64,000 nt of DNA, taken from positions 3,010,501 through 3,074,500 of the forward strand of contig NZ_CP139089.1 of NCBI RefSeq assembly GCF_038024855.1. Reading direction: 5' to 3'. Below the pieces are notes generated by a model, which made no database searches, was not told where the DNA came from, and saw only the letters and a program-made list of their open reading frames with translations. The DNA is from Methylocella tundrae. GTDB lineage: Bacteria; Pseudomonadota; Alphaproteobacteria; Rhizobiales; Beijerinckiaceae. Positions within the stretch are counted from its first letter, which is position 1. Each line of letters starts with the position of its first letter. Shown one piece after another: positions 1-7,232 of the stretch. The position numbers and the translations under genes are program-made.

Positions 1-289
1 GCTGGCACCGGAGGTCGAGGCGGCCGCAGGGACCCATGATCCCTTCGCCGCGTCGGATTTCGACGATCCGGCTTACCGGTCGCGCCTGGATGCAGCGATT
101 GAGGCACTACCGAAGGAACAAAGCAGGATCATTCACATGCTGAGACAAGGCCTCCCCATCGACTCCAAGGAGCCGGACGTCATGACCATCGCCAAGGCCT
201 TGGGTCGCTCCGAAAAGACCGTCCGAACCTACCGCGACAAGGCCTTCGCCGCCCTGCGAGCCGCTATGGCCGACGGAGACGAGCGGTGA
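1..289 (+). CDS. Sigma-factor-like protein, C-terminal part (region 4 helix-turn-helix)
   Basis: The frame is open from base 2 to a TGA at 287-289, so 95 C-terminal residues are visible and the start lies left of the window. The segment LPKEQSRIIHMLRQG followed by IAKALGRSEKTVRTYRDKA has the layout of sigma-70 region 4: a helix after a conserved Leu-Pro, then a helix-turn-helix that reads the -35 box. The next gene starts at a GTG overlapping this stop, so the two are translationally coupled. It may direct transcription of the downstream island genes; that is inference. A LuxR-like or other HTH protein is the main alternative, since regions 2 and 3 cannot be seen. Confidence 0.6.
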   Translation, partial: LAPEVEAAAGTHDPFAASDFDDPAYRSRLDAAIEALPKEQSRIIHMLRQGLPIDSKEPDVMTIAKALGRSEKTVRTYRDKAFAALRAAMADGDER

Positions 290-861
290 GCCCCGCCGGC
301 GAACGCCCATCCCGCGAGGCCGTGCTCGACGCGTTCGCAGTCGAGAGCGAGCCCGGCCCGTCGACCTTGGAGCGCTATCTGCGGCAATACCCGGAATATG
401 CCGGGGAGCTCATCGACCTCTCGCGCGAACTCAGCCGCGAGGCTTATGAAGATGCCGCACCCCTCTCTGCTGCCGATCGGGCACTGATCGACGCCGCCTG
501 GTCGCAACACGCGAAGGCTATGCCGGCGGCAGCAGCCGACCCTTTCGCGGCGCTGACGGTCGATGACTGGCGCGCCGTCGCCCAGCGTCTGGACGTGCCC
601 CGGCAGGTCGTGACCGCGCTGCGCGAACGGCGGGTCTCTCTCGTCAGTATCCCGCGACGCTTCCTGGCGATGTTGGCGGAGGCGATGCGCAGCTCTGTCG
701 CGCAGTTGGAGTCGTCCTGGGGCCCGGCCCAGTTGGTCGCGCGCAGTTATAAGGCCGACGCCAAGCCGGTGGCCGGCGAGCAGGTCACCCTCGAGCAAGT
801 GCTGATCGATGCCGGCGTCCCGGCGGAGAAACGCGCCCGGCTGTTGGCGGAGGCGGACTGA
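286..861 (+). CDS. Uncharacterised protein coupled to the sigma-like gene; possible anti-sigma or XRE-like partner
   Basis: This 191-residue protein starts at a GTG overlapping the stop of the sigma-like gene and ends one base before the ATG of the ImmA-UvrD gene. The first 60 residues contain a LERYLRQYPEYAGELIDLSRE helix. Residues around 95-140 (LTVDDWRAVAQRLDVPRQVVTALRERRVSL, then IPRRFLAMLAEAM) read like a degenerate HTH/XRE antirepressor module. No membrane segment or Cys cluster is visible. Its position between a sigma-like gene and an ImmA/IrrE peptidase suggests a regulator that holds the sigma factor and is cut by the peptidase. I do not recognise a named family, so that role is inference only. 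Confidence 0.6.
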   Translation: MSPAGERPSREAVLDAFAVESEPGPSTLERYLRQYPEYAGELIDLSRELSREAYEDAAPLSAADRALIDAAWSQHAKAMPAAAADPFAALTVDDWRAVAQRLDVPRQVVTALRERRVSLVSIPRRFLAMLAEAMRSSVAQLESSWGPAQLVARSYKADAKPVAGEQVTLEQVLIDAGVPAEKRARLLAEAD

Positions 862-862
862 C

Positions 863-3800
863 ATGGACAGCGTGGAGCTCGCCAGGCAAGTCGCCGCCGA
901 GCTTCACGCTCGCCTCGTCGCATCCGGCGCCGATCCCTGGTCGCCCTATGATTTCGCTGTCGCCGAGGCCAAGCGGCGGGGGATTGACGTCGAACCGACC
1001 GCCGCCGGCGCAGCCGTCCTCAACGGCGGCCGCGCGACCTTTGTCGCCGCCGACGATCTGATCCTCCACGAGAACATCGGGTCTCGGTTTGAGCAAGCCT
1101 TCCTCGTGGCGCACGAGATCGGCCATGTCGAGCTTGGCGACGATCCTGATGGCGAACCGGCGCCGACGATTGATCCGGCCCGCGCGGCTGAGCCGTCGCC
1201 GGTAGGGATCGATCGGGTGATCGACTATGGGCGCAGGCAGCGTCGCGAGGTCCAGATGGATCTTTTCGCGCGCGAACTGCTGCTGCCGCGCAACGTGGTG
1301 CGGGCGCTTCATGTCGATGGAGCCTTTTCCGCTTCTGAGATCGCTGCGAAACTCGGCGCGCCGTTCGAGGTCGTGGCGCAGCAGTTGTTCGATGCCTTGC
1401 TGTTGCCGCCGGTGCCGCCTACGCTGGCGGCGACGCCCGTCGAACGGCCGCTCAATCCGCTGCAAGCGGCGGCGGCGGTGCATCGCGGCGAAGCCTATCT
1501 GCTCGAAGCGGGTCCTGGCACCGGCAAGACCCAGACACTGATCGCGCGTGTCGAAGGCCTTCTGGAAGAGGGCATCGATCCCAGGCGCATCTTGCTCCTG
1601 ACCTTCTCGAACAAGGCGGCGGGCGAGATGGCCGAAAGGATCGCGCGCAAGCGGCCAGGGGCGGCGGCCGCGATGTGGGTCGGCACGTTCCATGCCTTCG
1701 GCCTCGATATCATCCGTCGCTTCCATGCGGAGCTCGGCTTGCCGAAGGACCCGCGGATGATGGATCGAACTGAGGCGGTCGAGCTCCTCGAGGAGGAGTT
1801 CCCGCGGCTGAGGCTCGCGCATTACCGCAACCTCTATGATCCCACCCAGATCATCGCTGACATGCTGGCCGCCGTCTCTCGGGCGAAGGACGAGGTGGTC
1901 GACGCCGAAACCTACGCCGCGCTCGCCGACGCGAAGCTTGCCAAGGCGGAGGACTCTGCGGCGCGCGAGGCTGCCGAGCGCGCCGGCGAGGTGGCGCGCG
2001 TCTACGCTGCCTATGAACGGCTCAAGCGCAAGGCGCATTGCGTCGACTTCGGCGATCTTGTGGCCCTCCCGGTCAAGCTGCTTGAAACCGATGCGGCCAT
2101 CCGAGAAGCGCTGCAGGCGCAGTATGATCATGTCCTGGTCGATGAGTATCAGGACGTGAACCGCAGCAGCGTCCGTTTGTTGAGCGCGCTACGGCCTGAT
2201 GGCCGCAATCTCTGGATGGTCGGTGACGCCAAGCAGTCGATCTACCGGTTTCGCGGCGCCTCATCGTTCAACATGACCCGGTTCGGCAAAGAGGACTTCG
2301 CCGGCGGCAAGCGCGGTCGATTGAAGCGTAACTACCGCTCGGTGCCGGAGATCGTCGCCAGCTTTTCCTGCTTCGCGATCACGATGCGCGCGGGCGACCC
2401 AGACAGCGGGCTCGAAGCAGAGCGCAACGGCGATGGTCTAAAGCCCGAGCTGCGCACGGTGCAGCGTGCCGAGCAGCAGCAAGTGGCGCTGGCCGAGGCG
2501 ATTGAGGCGCTTCGCCGTGACGGTTACGCCTATCGTGACCAGGCGGTCCTCTGCACCGGCAACGAGAAGTTGTCGGCCATCGGGCAGGACCTGGAACGGC
2601 TCGGCGTGCCGGTCCTGTTTCTGGGCAGCCTGTTCGAGCGGGCCGAGGTCAAGGATCTGCTGGCCTTGCTCTCCGTCTTTGTCGATCGGCGCGCAATGGG
2701 CCTGGTGCGGATCGCCTGCTGGCCCGATTTCACCATGTCCTTCGCTGACGTGGCGGCGGTCTTCGAGCATCTGCGGGTGACCGAGCACAGCCCGGGCAGT
2801 TGGCTTCCGCACGCCGATACGATCCCGGGTGTCAGCGATGCCGGTCGCGAGGCGCTCACCAGTCTCGCGATCGTGCTCGACGGCTTCGACCAAACGACCT
2901 CGCCCTGGACCGTCCTTGCGACGCTGCTGCTCGATCGCACACGCATCGCCGCGCGCCTGGGCGCGTCCGAGGATCTCGCCGATCGCACGCGCGGAATCGC
3001 GATCTGGCAGTTCCTCAACTTCCTGCGGGTTCAGCCGGCGGGCCGCGGACTGCCGATCACGCGCGTGCTCGATCGCGTGCGCAGGCTTGTCCGGCTCGGC
3101 GACGACCGCGACTTGCGTCAGTTGCCGGCGGCGGCCCAGCATCTCGACGCCGTGCGGCTGATGACCATTCACGGTGCCAAGGGCCTGGAGTTCGGCGGCG
3201 TCCATATTCCAGGGCTCAACAGCGACACCATCCCGCGCACGCCACCGGCGCCACCCTGTCCGGCACCCGACGGCATGATCGCGGGCGCCGAAGGCAGCGC
3301 GCTAGACGCGTTCCGCGCGGGTCAGGCCGAGGAGCAGGAATGTCTGTTCTACGTGGCGCAGTCGCGCGCCCGCAACCGCCTGATCCTTTATGCGCCGACC
3401 GAGAAGAGCAACGGCCACAATCGACCATTATCGCCCTTCCTCAATCGTCTCGGGGCCACCTTGACGCGCCGCTCAGTCTTGCCGGCGCAGCCGCTTCCCG
3501 TGGCCGCGGAAGCTCGGGATATCGATTTAGTCGTCGACGGGCGGCTCCGGTTCGAGGCCCCGCAGATCGCTCTTTATGAATCTTGCCCGCGCCGCTTCTT
3601 CTATACCCATGTCCTGCAGGTCGGTGGCCGACGGACCGCGACCGCCTTCATGCATCTGCACGAGGCGGTTCGCTTGGTGGTCGAGGCGGTGATCGCGGCG
3701 GACCAGCCCGTGACAGAGCGGGACCTGGAGGATCGCACCGACGCGGCGCTGGACGGCCAGGGGCTCGGCGAGCACGGCTATCGCGCGGAATTTCGCGATC

Positions 3801-4264
3801 TGGCGCTGGCGATGCTGCGCTTCTTCCTGACGAACCGCGCCGAAGCAGTCGCCGAAGCGCCGATTACGCTCAGCCTCAATTTCGGCGGCGAGGAGATCAT
3901 CGTTCGGCCGGACGACGTGCTGGTGCGGCCGGACGGTGTGCGCGCCGTGCGCCGGATCCGCACGGGTCACATGCGGTCGGCCGAGAGCAAGGATGTCGGC
4001 GCGGCGGCGCTGATGCTGGCGGTCAAGCAGGCCTTTCCCGGCGCGGTCGCGGAGCTCGTCCATCTTTCCGACGGCGAGACGCACGCGCTTGCCTTATCCG
4101 ATCGGGAGCTGAAGGGGCGCAAGGACAAGCTCGGAAAGTTTCTCGGCGACATCCGCGCTGGACGGTTTCCGGCCGAGGTCTCGTCGCGCACCTGTCCGAA
4201 CTGCCCGGCCTTCTTCATCTGCGGGCAGACCCCCGACGGGCCTTTACAAAAAAAGTTCGTCTGA
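863..4264 (+). CDS. ImmA/IrrE metallopeptidase - UvrD/Rep helicase fusion with AddB-like Fe-S nuclease tail
   Basis: 1133 residues. The ATG at 863 is preferred over the upstream in-frame 809 because it sits just after the preceding stop. Residues 1-185 are an ImmA/IrrE-type zinc peptidase: HEIGH at 84-88, and a downstream Glu in the MDLFARELLLP helix as likely third ligand. A superfamily 1A helicase follows with Walker A GPGTGKT at 217-223, DEYQD at about 427, VGDAKQSIYRFRG, and IHGAKGLEF. The C-terminus has one Cys in ESCPRRFFY and CPNCPAFFIC at the end, the four-Cys pattern of AddB/Cas4-type Fe-S nucleases. The expected DyKTG motif reads RRIRTG, so the nuclease may be inactive. It probably unwinds DNA and senses or cleaves a regulator. 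Confidence 0.85.
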   Translation: MDSVELARQVAAELHARLVASGADPWSPYDFAVAEAKRRGIDVEPTAAGAAVLNGGRATFVAADDLILHENIGSRFEQAFLVAHEIGHVELGDDPDGEPAPTIDPARAAEPSPVGIDRVIDYGRRQRREVQMDLFARELLLPRNVVRALHVDGAFSASEIAAKLGAPFEVVAQQLFDALLLPPVPPTLAATPVERPLNPLQAAAAVHRGEAYLLEAGPGTGKTQTLIARVEGLLEEGIDPRRILLLTFSNKAAGEMAERIARKRPGAAAAMWVGTFHAFGLDIIRRFHAELGLPKDPRMMDRTEAVELLEEEFPRLRLAHYRNLYDPTQIIADMLAAVSRAKDEVVDAETYAALADAKLAKAEDSAAREAAERAGEVARVYAAYERLKRKAHCVDFGDLVALPVKLLETDAAIREALQAQYDHVLVDEYQDVNRSSVRLLSALRPDGRNLWMVGDAKQSIYRFRGASSFNMTRFGKEDFAGGKRGRLKRNYRSVPEIVASFSCFAITMRAGDPDSGLEAERNGDGLKPELRTVQRAEQQQVALAEAIEALRRDGYAYRDQAVLCTGNEKLSAIGQDLERLGVPVLFLGSLFERAEVKDLLALLSVFVDRRAMGLVRIACWPDFTMSFADVAAVFEHLRVTEHSPGSWLPHADTIPGVSDAGREALTSLAIVLDGFDQTTSPWTVLATLLLDRTRIAARLGASEDLADRTRGIAIWQFLNFLRVQPAGRGLPITRVLDRVRRLVRLGDDRDLRQLPAAAQHLDAVRLMTIHGAKGLEFGGVHIPGLNSDTIPRTPPAPPCPAPDGMIAGAEGSALDAFRAGQAEEQECLFYVAQSRARNRLILYAPTEKSNGHNRPLSPFLNRLGATLTRRSVLPAQPLPVAAEARDIDLVVDGRLRFEAPQIALYESCPRRFFYTHVLQVGGRRTATAFMHLHEAVRLVVEAVIAADQPVTERDLEDRTDAALDGQGLGEHGYRAEFRDLALAMLRFFLTNRAEAVAEAPITLSLNFGGEEIIVRPDDVLVRPDGVRAVRRIRTGHMRSAESKDVGAAALMLAVKQAFPGAVAELVHLSDGETHALALSDRELKGRKDKLGKFLGDIRAGRFPAEVSSRTCPNCPAFFICGQTPDGPLQKKFV

Positions 4265-4346
4265 CCTTACCGGTCGGCGGATCTCGCTCCGATTGGACCC
4301 TTAGAGCCGCGGCGCTGCCTCGGCCGAAACCTAAGGACCCAATCTT

Positions 4347-5093
4347 ATGAGCACCGAAGAGCTTATTGACTACGACGATCTCGGCGACGCCCTGCGCGAA
4401 GGCCGGGCGTTGCGTCCGGCGCGGGGGTATCGCTTTCTCCTCGCGCAGGGCGATCTTAATTTCCAGTCCCGCGTAGTGAGCGATCCCGTGCCGCTCGGCC
4501 GCCAGTTGCTCGAGGCCGGGGCACTCGACCCGCGGAGCGGTTACAGCCTCGTCGCGATCCTGCCTTCGGGCGATTTCGAGGAGGTGAGGCTCAACGAGCC
4601 TTTCGACCTGCGTGAGCGCGGCGCCGAGCGGTTCATCGCCTTCCTGACCGACCGCGACTTCAAGCTGACCCTCAACGACCACGAGCTGCTCTGGGGCAAG
4701 CCGGTCATCAGCGGCACAATCCTCTATGGCCTCGCCAAGCCGGCAGACGGCGAAGGGGTCTTCCTTGAAGTCCCCGGCGGTGAAGACCGGCTGGTCGAGC
4801 ATGGCGAACTGATCGATCTGACCCAGCCCGGTATCGAGCGGTTCATCACCGCGCGGCTGACCTTCGAGATCATCGTCAATTCGCGGCCGCGCACGGTGAA
4901 CGCCCGCACGGTCACGTTCGAGCAGATCGTCCAGCTCGCCTTCCCGGGCCAGCACGAACCCAACGTCGTCTTCTCGATGACCTACCGGCACGCGGCGTCG
5001 ACGCCGCACGCCGGTGAGCTCGGGGCTGGCGGCTCTGTCGATGTCAAGAAGAAGGGCACGGTGTTCAATGTCACGCGCACTGTTCAGTCGTAA
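4347..5093 (+). CDS. Multi-ubiquitin domain protein (three ubiquitin-like repeats)
   Basis: 248 residues. Three beta-grasp-like repeats can be laid out: about residues 24-98 (YRFLLAQGDLNF onward), 99-170 (RDFKLTLNDHELLW onward) and 172-248 (FEIIVNSRPRTVNARTVTF, then VVFSMTYR and KGTVFNVTRTVQS). The last repeat matches the bacterial multiubiquitin family closely, with its EIIVNxRPRTV strand and the PGQHEPN turn. The protein ends in Gln-Ser, not Gly-Gly, so either the tail is trimmed or conjugation differs from eukaryotic ubiquitin. The E1-like gene directly downstream overlaps its 3' end, supporting a shared Ubl-activating pathway. Targets are unknown. Confidence 0.85.
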   Translation: MSTEELIDYDDLGDALREGRALRPARGYRFLLAQGDLNFQSRVVSDPVPLGRQLLEAGALDPRSGYSLVAILPSGDFEEVRLNEPFDLRERGAERFIAFLTDRDFKLTLNDHELLWGKPVISGTILYGLAKPADGEGVFLEVPGGEDRLVEHGELIDLTQPGIERFITARLTFEIIVNSRPRTVNARTVTFEQIVQLAFPGQHEPNVVFSMTYRHAASTPHAGELGAGGSVDVKKKGTVFNVTRTVQS

Positions 5094-6240
5094 TCCGGAC
5101 CTCAAGCGGCTGCGGGACGAAGGCTACTTCGTCCAGCAGCAGGGCGGGTATCTCGTCATGCGCGAGGTGCCCTATGTCGATGCGCGCCGGGAGGTGCGCA
5201 TCGGCACCCTCATCTCCAGCCTCACGTTGGCCGGAGATCAGACGCGCACGCCCGACACCCATGTCGTCCACTGGGACGGCGACTTCCCGTGTCACGCCGA
5301 TGGTTCGCGCATCAACGGCATCTCGCACGCTGCCGGCGCCTTCGATCTGGGCCACGGCCTGAAGGCAACGCACAGCTTCTCCAGCAAGCCGGATGGAGGG
5401 TACACCGATTACCATCACAAGATGACGAGCTACGCGAACATCATCGCGGGTCCGGCCGCGGTGTTGAAGCCCGGCACGACGGCGCGCACTTTCCGTGAGC
5501 CGGAACAGGAGGAAGAAAGCGTCTTCAACTACGTCGAGACCGCCTCCGATCGTGTCGGGATCGGCGTTCTGACTGAGCGGCTCATCAACGAGCGGGTGGC
5601 CATCATCGGCGGCGGCGGCACCGGAGGCTACATTCTGGACTTTGTCGCCAAGACGCCCGTTCGCGAAATCCGGCTCTTCGATAGGGACGAGTTCCTCACC
5701 CACAACGCGTTTCGCGCGCCGGGAGCTCCGAGTCTGGAGGAACTGCGAGAAGCGCCGAAGAAGGTCGATTATCTGAAGCGCATCTACAGCCGGATGCACC
5801 GGAACATTGTGGCGCACGATGTCGCGCTGGGAGCCGACAACATCCACTTCCTTGACGGGATCACCTTCGCATTCCTGTCCCTCGATGCGGGTGACGCGAA
5901 GCGATTGATCGTGGAGAAGCTCGAGGCAATAGGTGCCGCGTTCGTCGATGTCGGCATGGGTCTTGAGCTCGACGACGGATCGCTCGGCGGCATCCTGCGC
6001 GTGACCGCCAGCACGCCGGAGAAGCGGGATCACGCCCGGCAGCGCATCTCCTTTGTCGGCGGGGGCGCCAAGGACATCTACGCGTCCAACATTCAGGTCG
6101 CGGACCTCAACGCCTTGAATGCCGTCCTCGCGGTCGTGAAGTGGAAGAAGATCCGCGGGTTCTATCGCGATCTCGAGCGCGAGCATCACTGCACCTACAC
6201 GACCGATGGCAACATGCTGATCAACGGGGACCTTGCGTGA
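5068..6240 (+). CDS. E1-like ThiF-fold enzyme with N-terminal DUF6791 domain
   Basis: 390 residues. ATG 5068 overlaps the end of the multi-ubiquitin gene by 26 bases; in-frame ATGs at 5014 and 5041 are less likely. Residues about 25-150 match the DUF6791 type found before bacterial ThiF domains: VVHWDGDFPCHADGS, then HSFSSKPDGGYTDYHHK. From residue about 176 a Rossmann ATP-binding motif GGGGTGG appears, followed by RLFDRDEFLTHNAFR, which fits the Asp and Asn/Arg of E1 enzymes. Candidate reactive Cys residues are the one in DFPC and the one in HHCTYTTDG near the C-terminus. It likely adenylates the C-terminus of the multi-ubiquitin protein; whether the N-terminal domain acts as an E2 is unproven. 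Confidence 0.85.
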   Translation: MSRALFSRNPDLKRLRDEGYFVQQQGGYLVMREVPYVDARREVRIGTLISSLTLAGDQTRTPDTHVVHWDGDFPCHADGSRINGISHAAGAFDLGHGLKATHSFSSKPDGGYTDYHHKMTSYANIIAGPAAVLKPGTTARTFREPEQEEESVFNYVETASDRVGIGVLTERLINERVAIIGGGGTGGYILDFVAKTPVREIRLFDRDEFLTHNAFRAPGAPSLEELREAPKKVDYLKRIYSRMHRNIVAHDVALGADNIHFLDGITFAFLSLDAGDAKRLIVEKLEAIGAAFVDVGMGLELDDGSLGGILRVTASTPEKRDHARQRISFVGGGAKDIYASNIQVADLNALNAVLAVVKWKKIRGFYRDLEREHHCTYTTDGNMLINGDLA

Positions 6241-6677
6241 TGCGGCACAAGCGACTCGATCATCGTTTCGTCGAACACATTCCTGAACGCCTGGAGCCAG
6301 GCATTCTCTATGTTTCGATGGAATATGCGACATCAGCCCATAGCTGCTGCTGCGGTTGCGGCGAGGAGGTTGTCGCGCCCTTCACGCCGACGGACTGGAA
6401 GATGACGTTCGATGGCGAGACCATCTCGCTTCGGCCGTCGATCGGCAATTGGACCCTGAAATGCCGGTCACACTACGTGATCGACCGCGGCAAGGTGATC
6501 GAAGCTGGCCCTTGGAGTGACGAGCAGGTTGAAGCCGAGCGCCGTCGTGATCGCGCCGCCAAAGCGCATTTCTACGGGCAGACGCCAAAGGTCGAGCCTT
6601 CTGCTCAGCCCCCTTTGGTCAAGGCGGAACCAGGCTTCTGGCGCCGTGTCTGGGACTGGGTGTCTGGCAGATCGTAA
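6240..6677 (+). CDS. DUF6527 family protein, Cys-rich partner of the Ubl operon
   Basis: 145 residues, with its ATG overlapping the TGA of the E1-like gene, so the pair is coupled. The family signature is clear: HSCCCGCGEE at about 41-50, then DGETISLRPSIGNWTLKCRSHYVI at about 61-85. The Cys cluster plus the CRSH segment look like a metal site, probably zinc. The family is repeatedly found with multi-ubiquitin and ThiF genes in bacteria. Its biochemical role is not established; a conjugation accessory or a small E2-like or metal-binding adaptor would fit. The C-terminal 40 residues are charged and end in a WRRVWDWVSG helix, possibly membrane-seeking. Confidence 0.8.
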   Translation: MRHKRLDHRFVEHIPERLEPGILYVSMEYATSAHSCCCGCGEEVVAPFTPTDWKMTFDGETISLRPSIGNWTLKCRSHYVIDRGKVIEAGPWSDEQVEAERRRDRAAKAHFYGQTPKVEPSAQPPLVKAEPGFWRRVWDWVSGRS

Positions 6678-6678
6678 C

Positions 6679-6713
6679 GATAAGCCCGGCGGCAAGCTGC
6701 CGTCGGGCTTATC
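6679..6713 (+). terminator. Strong hairpin ending the Ubl operon
   Basis: A 16-bp stem (GATAAGCCCGGCGGCA against its near-perfect complement, one G-T wobble) with a three-base loop begins two bases after the DUF6527 stop. No long T run follows, so the terminator call rests on the hairpin and its place. It separates the Ubl genes from the DUF2158/caspase-helicase genes. Confidence 0.7.
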
Positions 6714-6984
6714 TCGCCTCAAAGGCAGCGTAGTCAGGCGACCGCTTCGCAGCGAAGGAGCCCTTGAAGAACGGATTAAGAACATTCATTCAAGGGTTTA
6801 CAAGATTTTCGGCGAAATCCTTGTGCAAGGGATCATCGACACACCACATATTGATGCTAGGCATGGGGCGATCTCCTAGAACATGCGCGCTTCTATCCAC
6901 GGTCGTGGAAAGGTTGACGTGCGCATATTGTGGTCTCCCCGATGCATGGTGAACACATACAGGCATTGAGAAGGAGCGCGAAAA
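6714..6984. other. Intergenic stretch before the DUF2158 gene
   Basis: No convincing gene in either strand. It holds scattered near-repeats of GCGCATAT/CATGCGCG and ends with GAAGGAGCG as ribosome binding site for the next ATG at 6985. It is likely the promoter region of the DUF2158/caspase-helicase pair, but no clear -35/-10 pair could be fixed. Confidence 0.4.
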
Positions 6985-7221
6985 ATGGATGAGACTGAAT
7001 TCAAGCCCGGCGACCTCGTGCGGGTGAAGTCGGGCGGGCCGATCATGACGGTTGAGCAGGTCGGGAAGACGGCCATGATAGAGGAAGATGCCGTCTGGTG
7101 TGTCTGGTTTGAGAAGGTTGGCAACAAGCAGGTCGCGCAGAAAGACACCTTTGCGCCGGTCGTGCTGGAGAAGGCTGAGAAGCCGCGAGCCGCGTTCTCC
7201 GTCGGCGTTGTTCGGGCGTAG
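6985..7221 (+). CDS. DUF2158 (YodC-like) small protein
   Basis: 78 residues with a good GAAGGAG site upstream. The core (FKPGDLVRVKSGGPIMTVEQVG, then VWCVWFE and F..VVLEKA) is the DUF2158 fold, a small SH3-like beta barrel that in other bacteria is often encoded near phage or island genes. Its own function is unknown. It lies 11 bases before the caspase-helicase gene, so the two are likely co-transcribed; it might act as an inhibitor or adaptor of the caspase, which is only inference. Confidence 0.75.
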   Translation: MDETEFKPGDLVRVKSGGPIMTVEQVGKTAMIEEDAVWCVWFEKVGNKQVAQKDTFAPVVLEKAEKPRAAFSVGVVRA

Positions 7222-7232
7222 CGTGGTGCCTC

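Noticed and set aside
785..6333. Long minus-strand frames (785-2131, 2438-3205, 4215-5105, 5071-6333)
   Set aside because: They are full antisense of the helicase, multi-ubiquitin and E1 genes, rich in Arg/Pro/Gly, with no family resemblance; high GC produces such frames.
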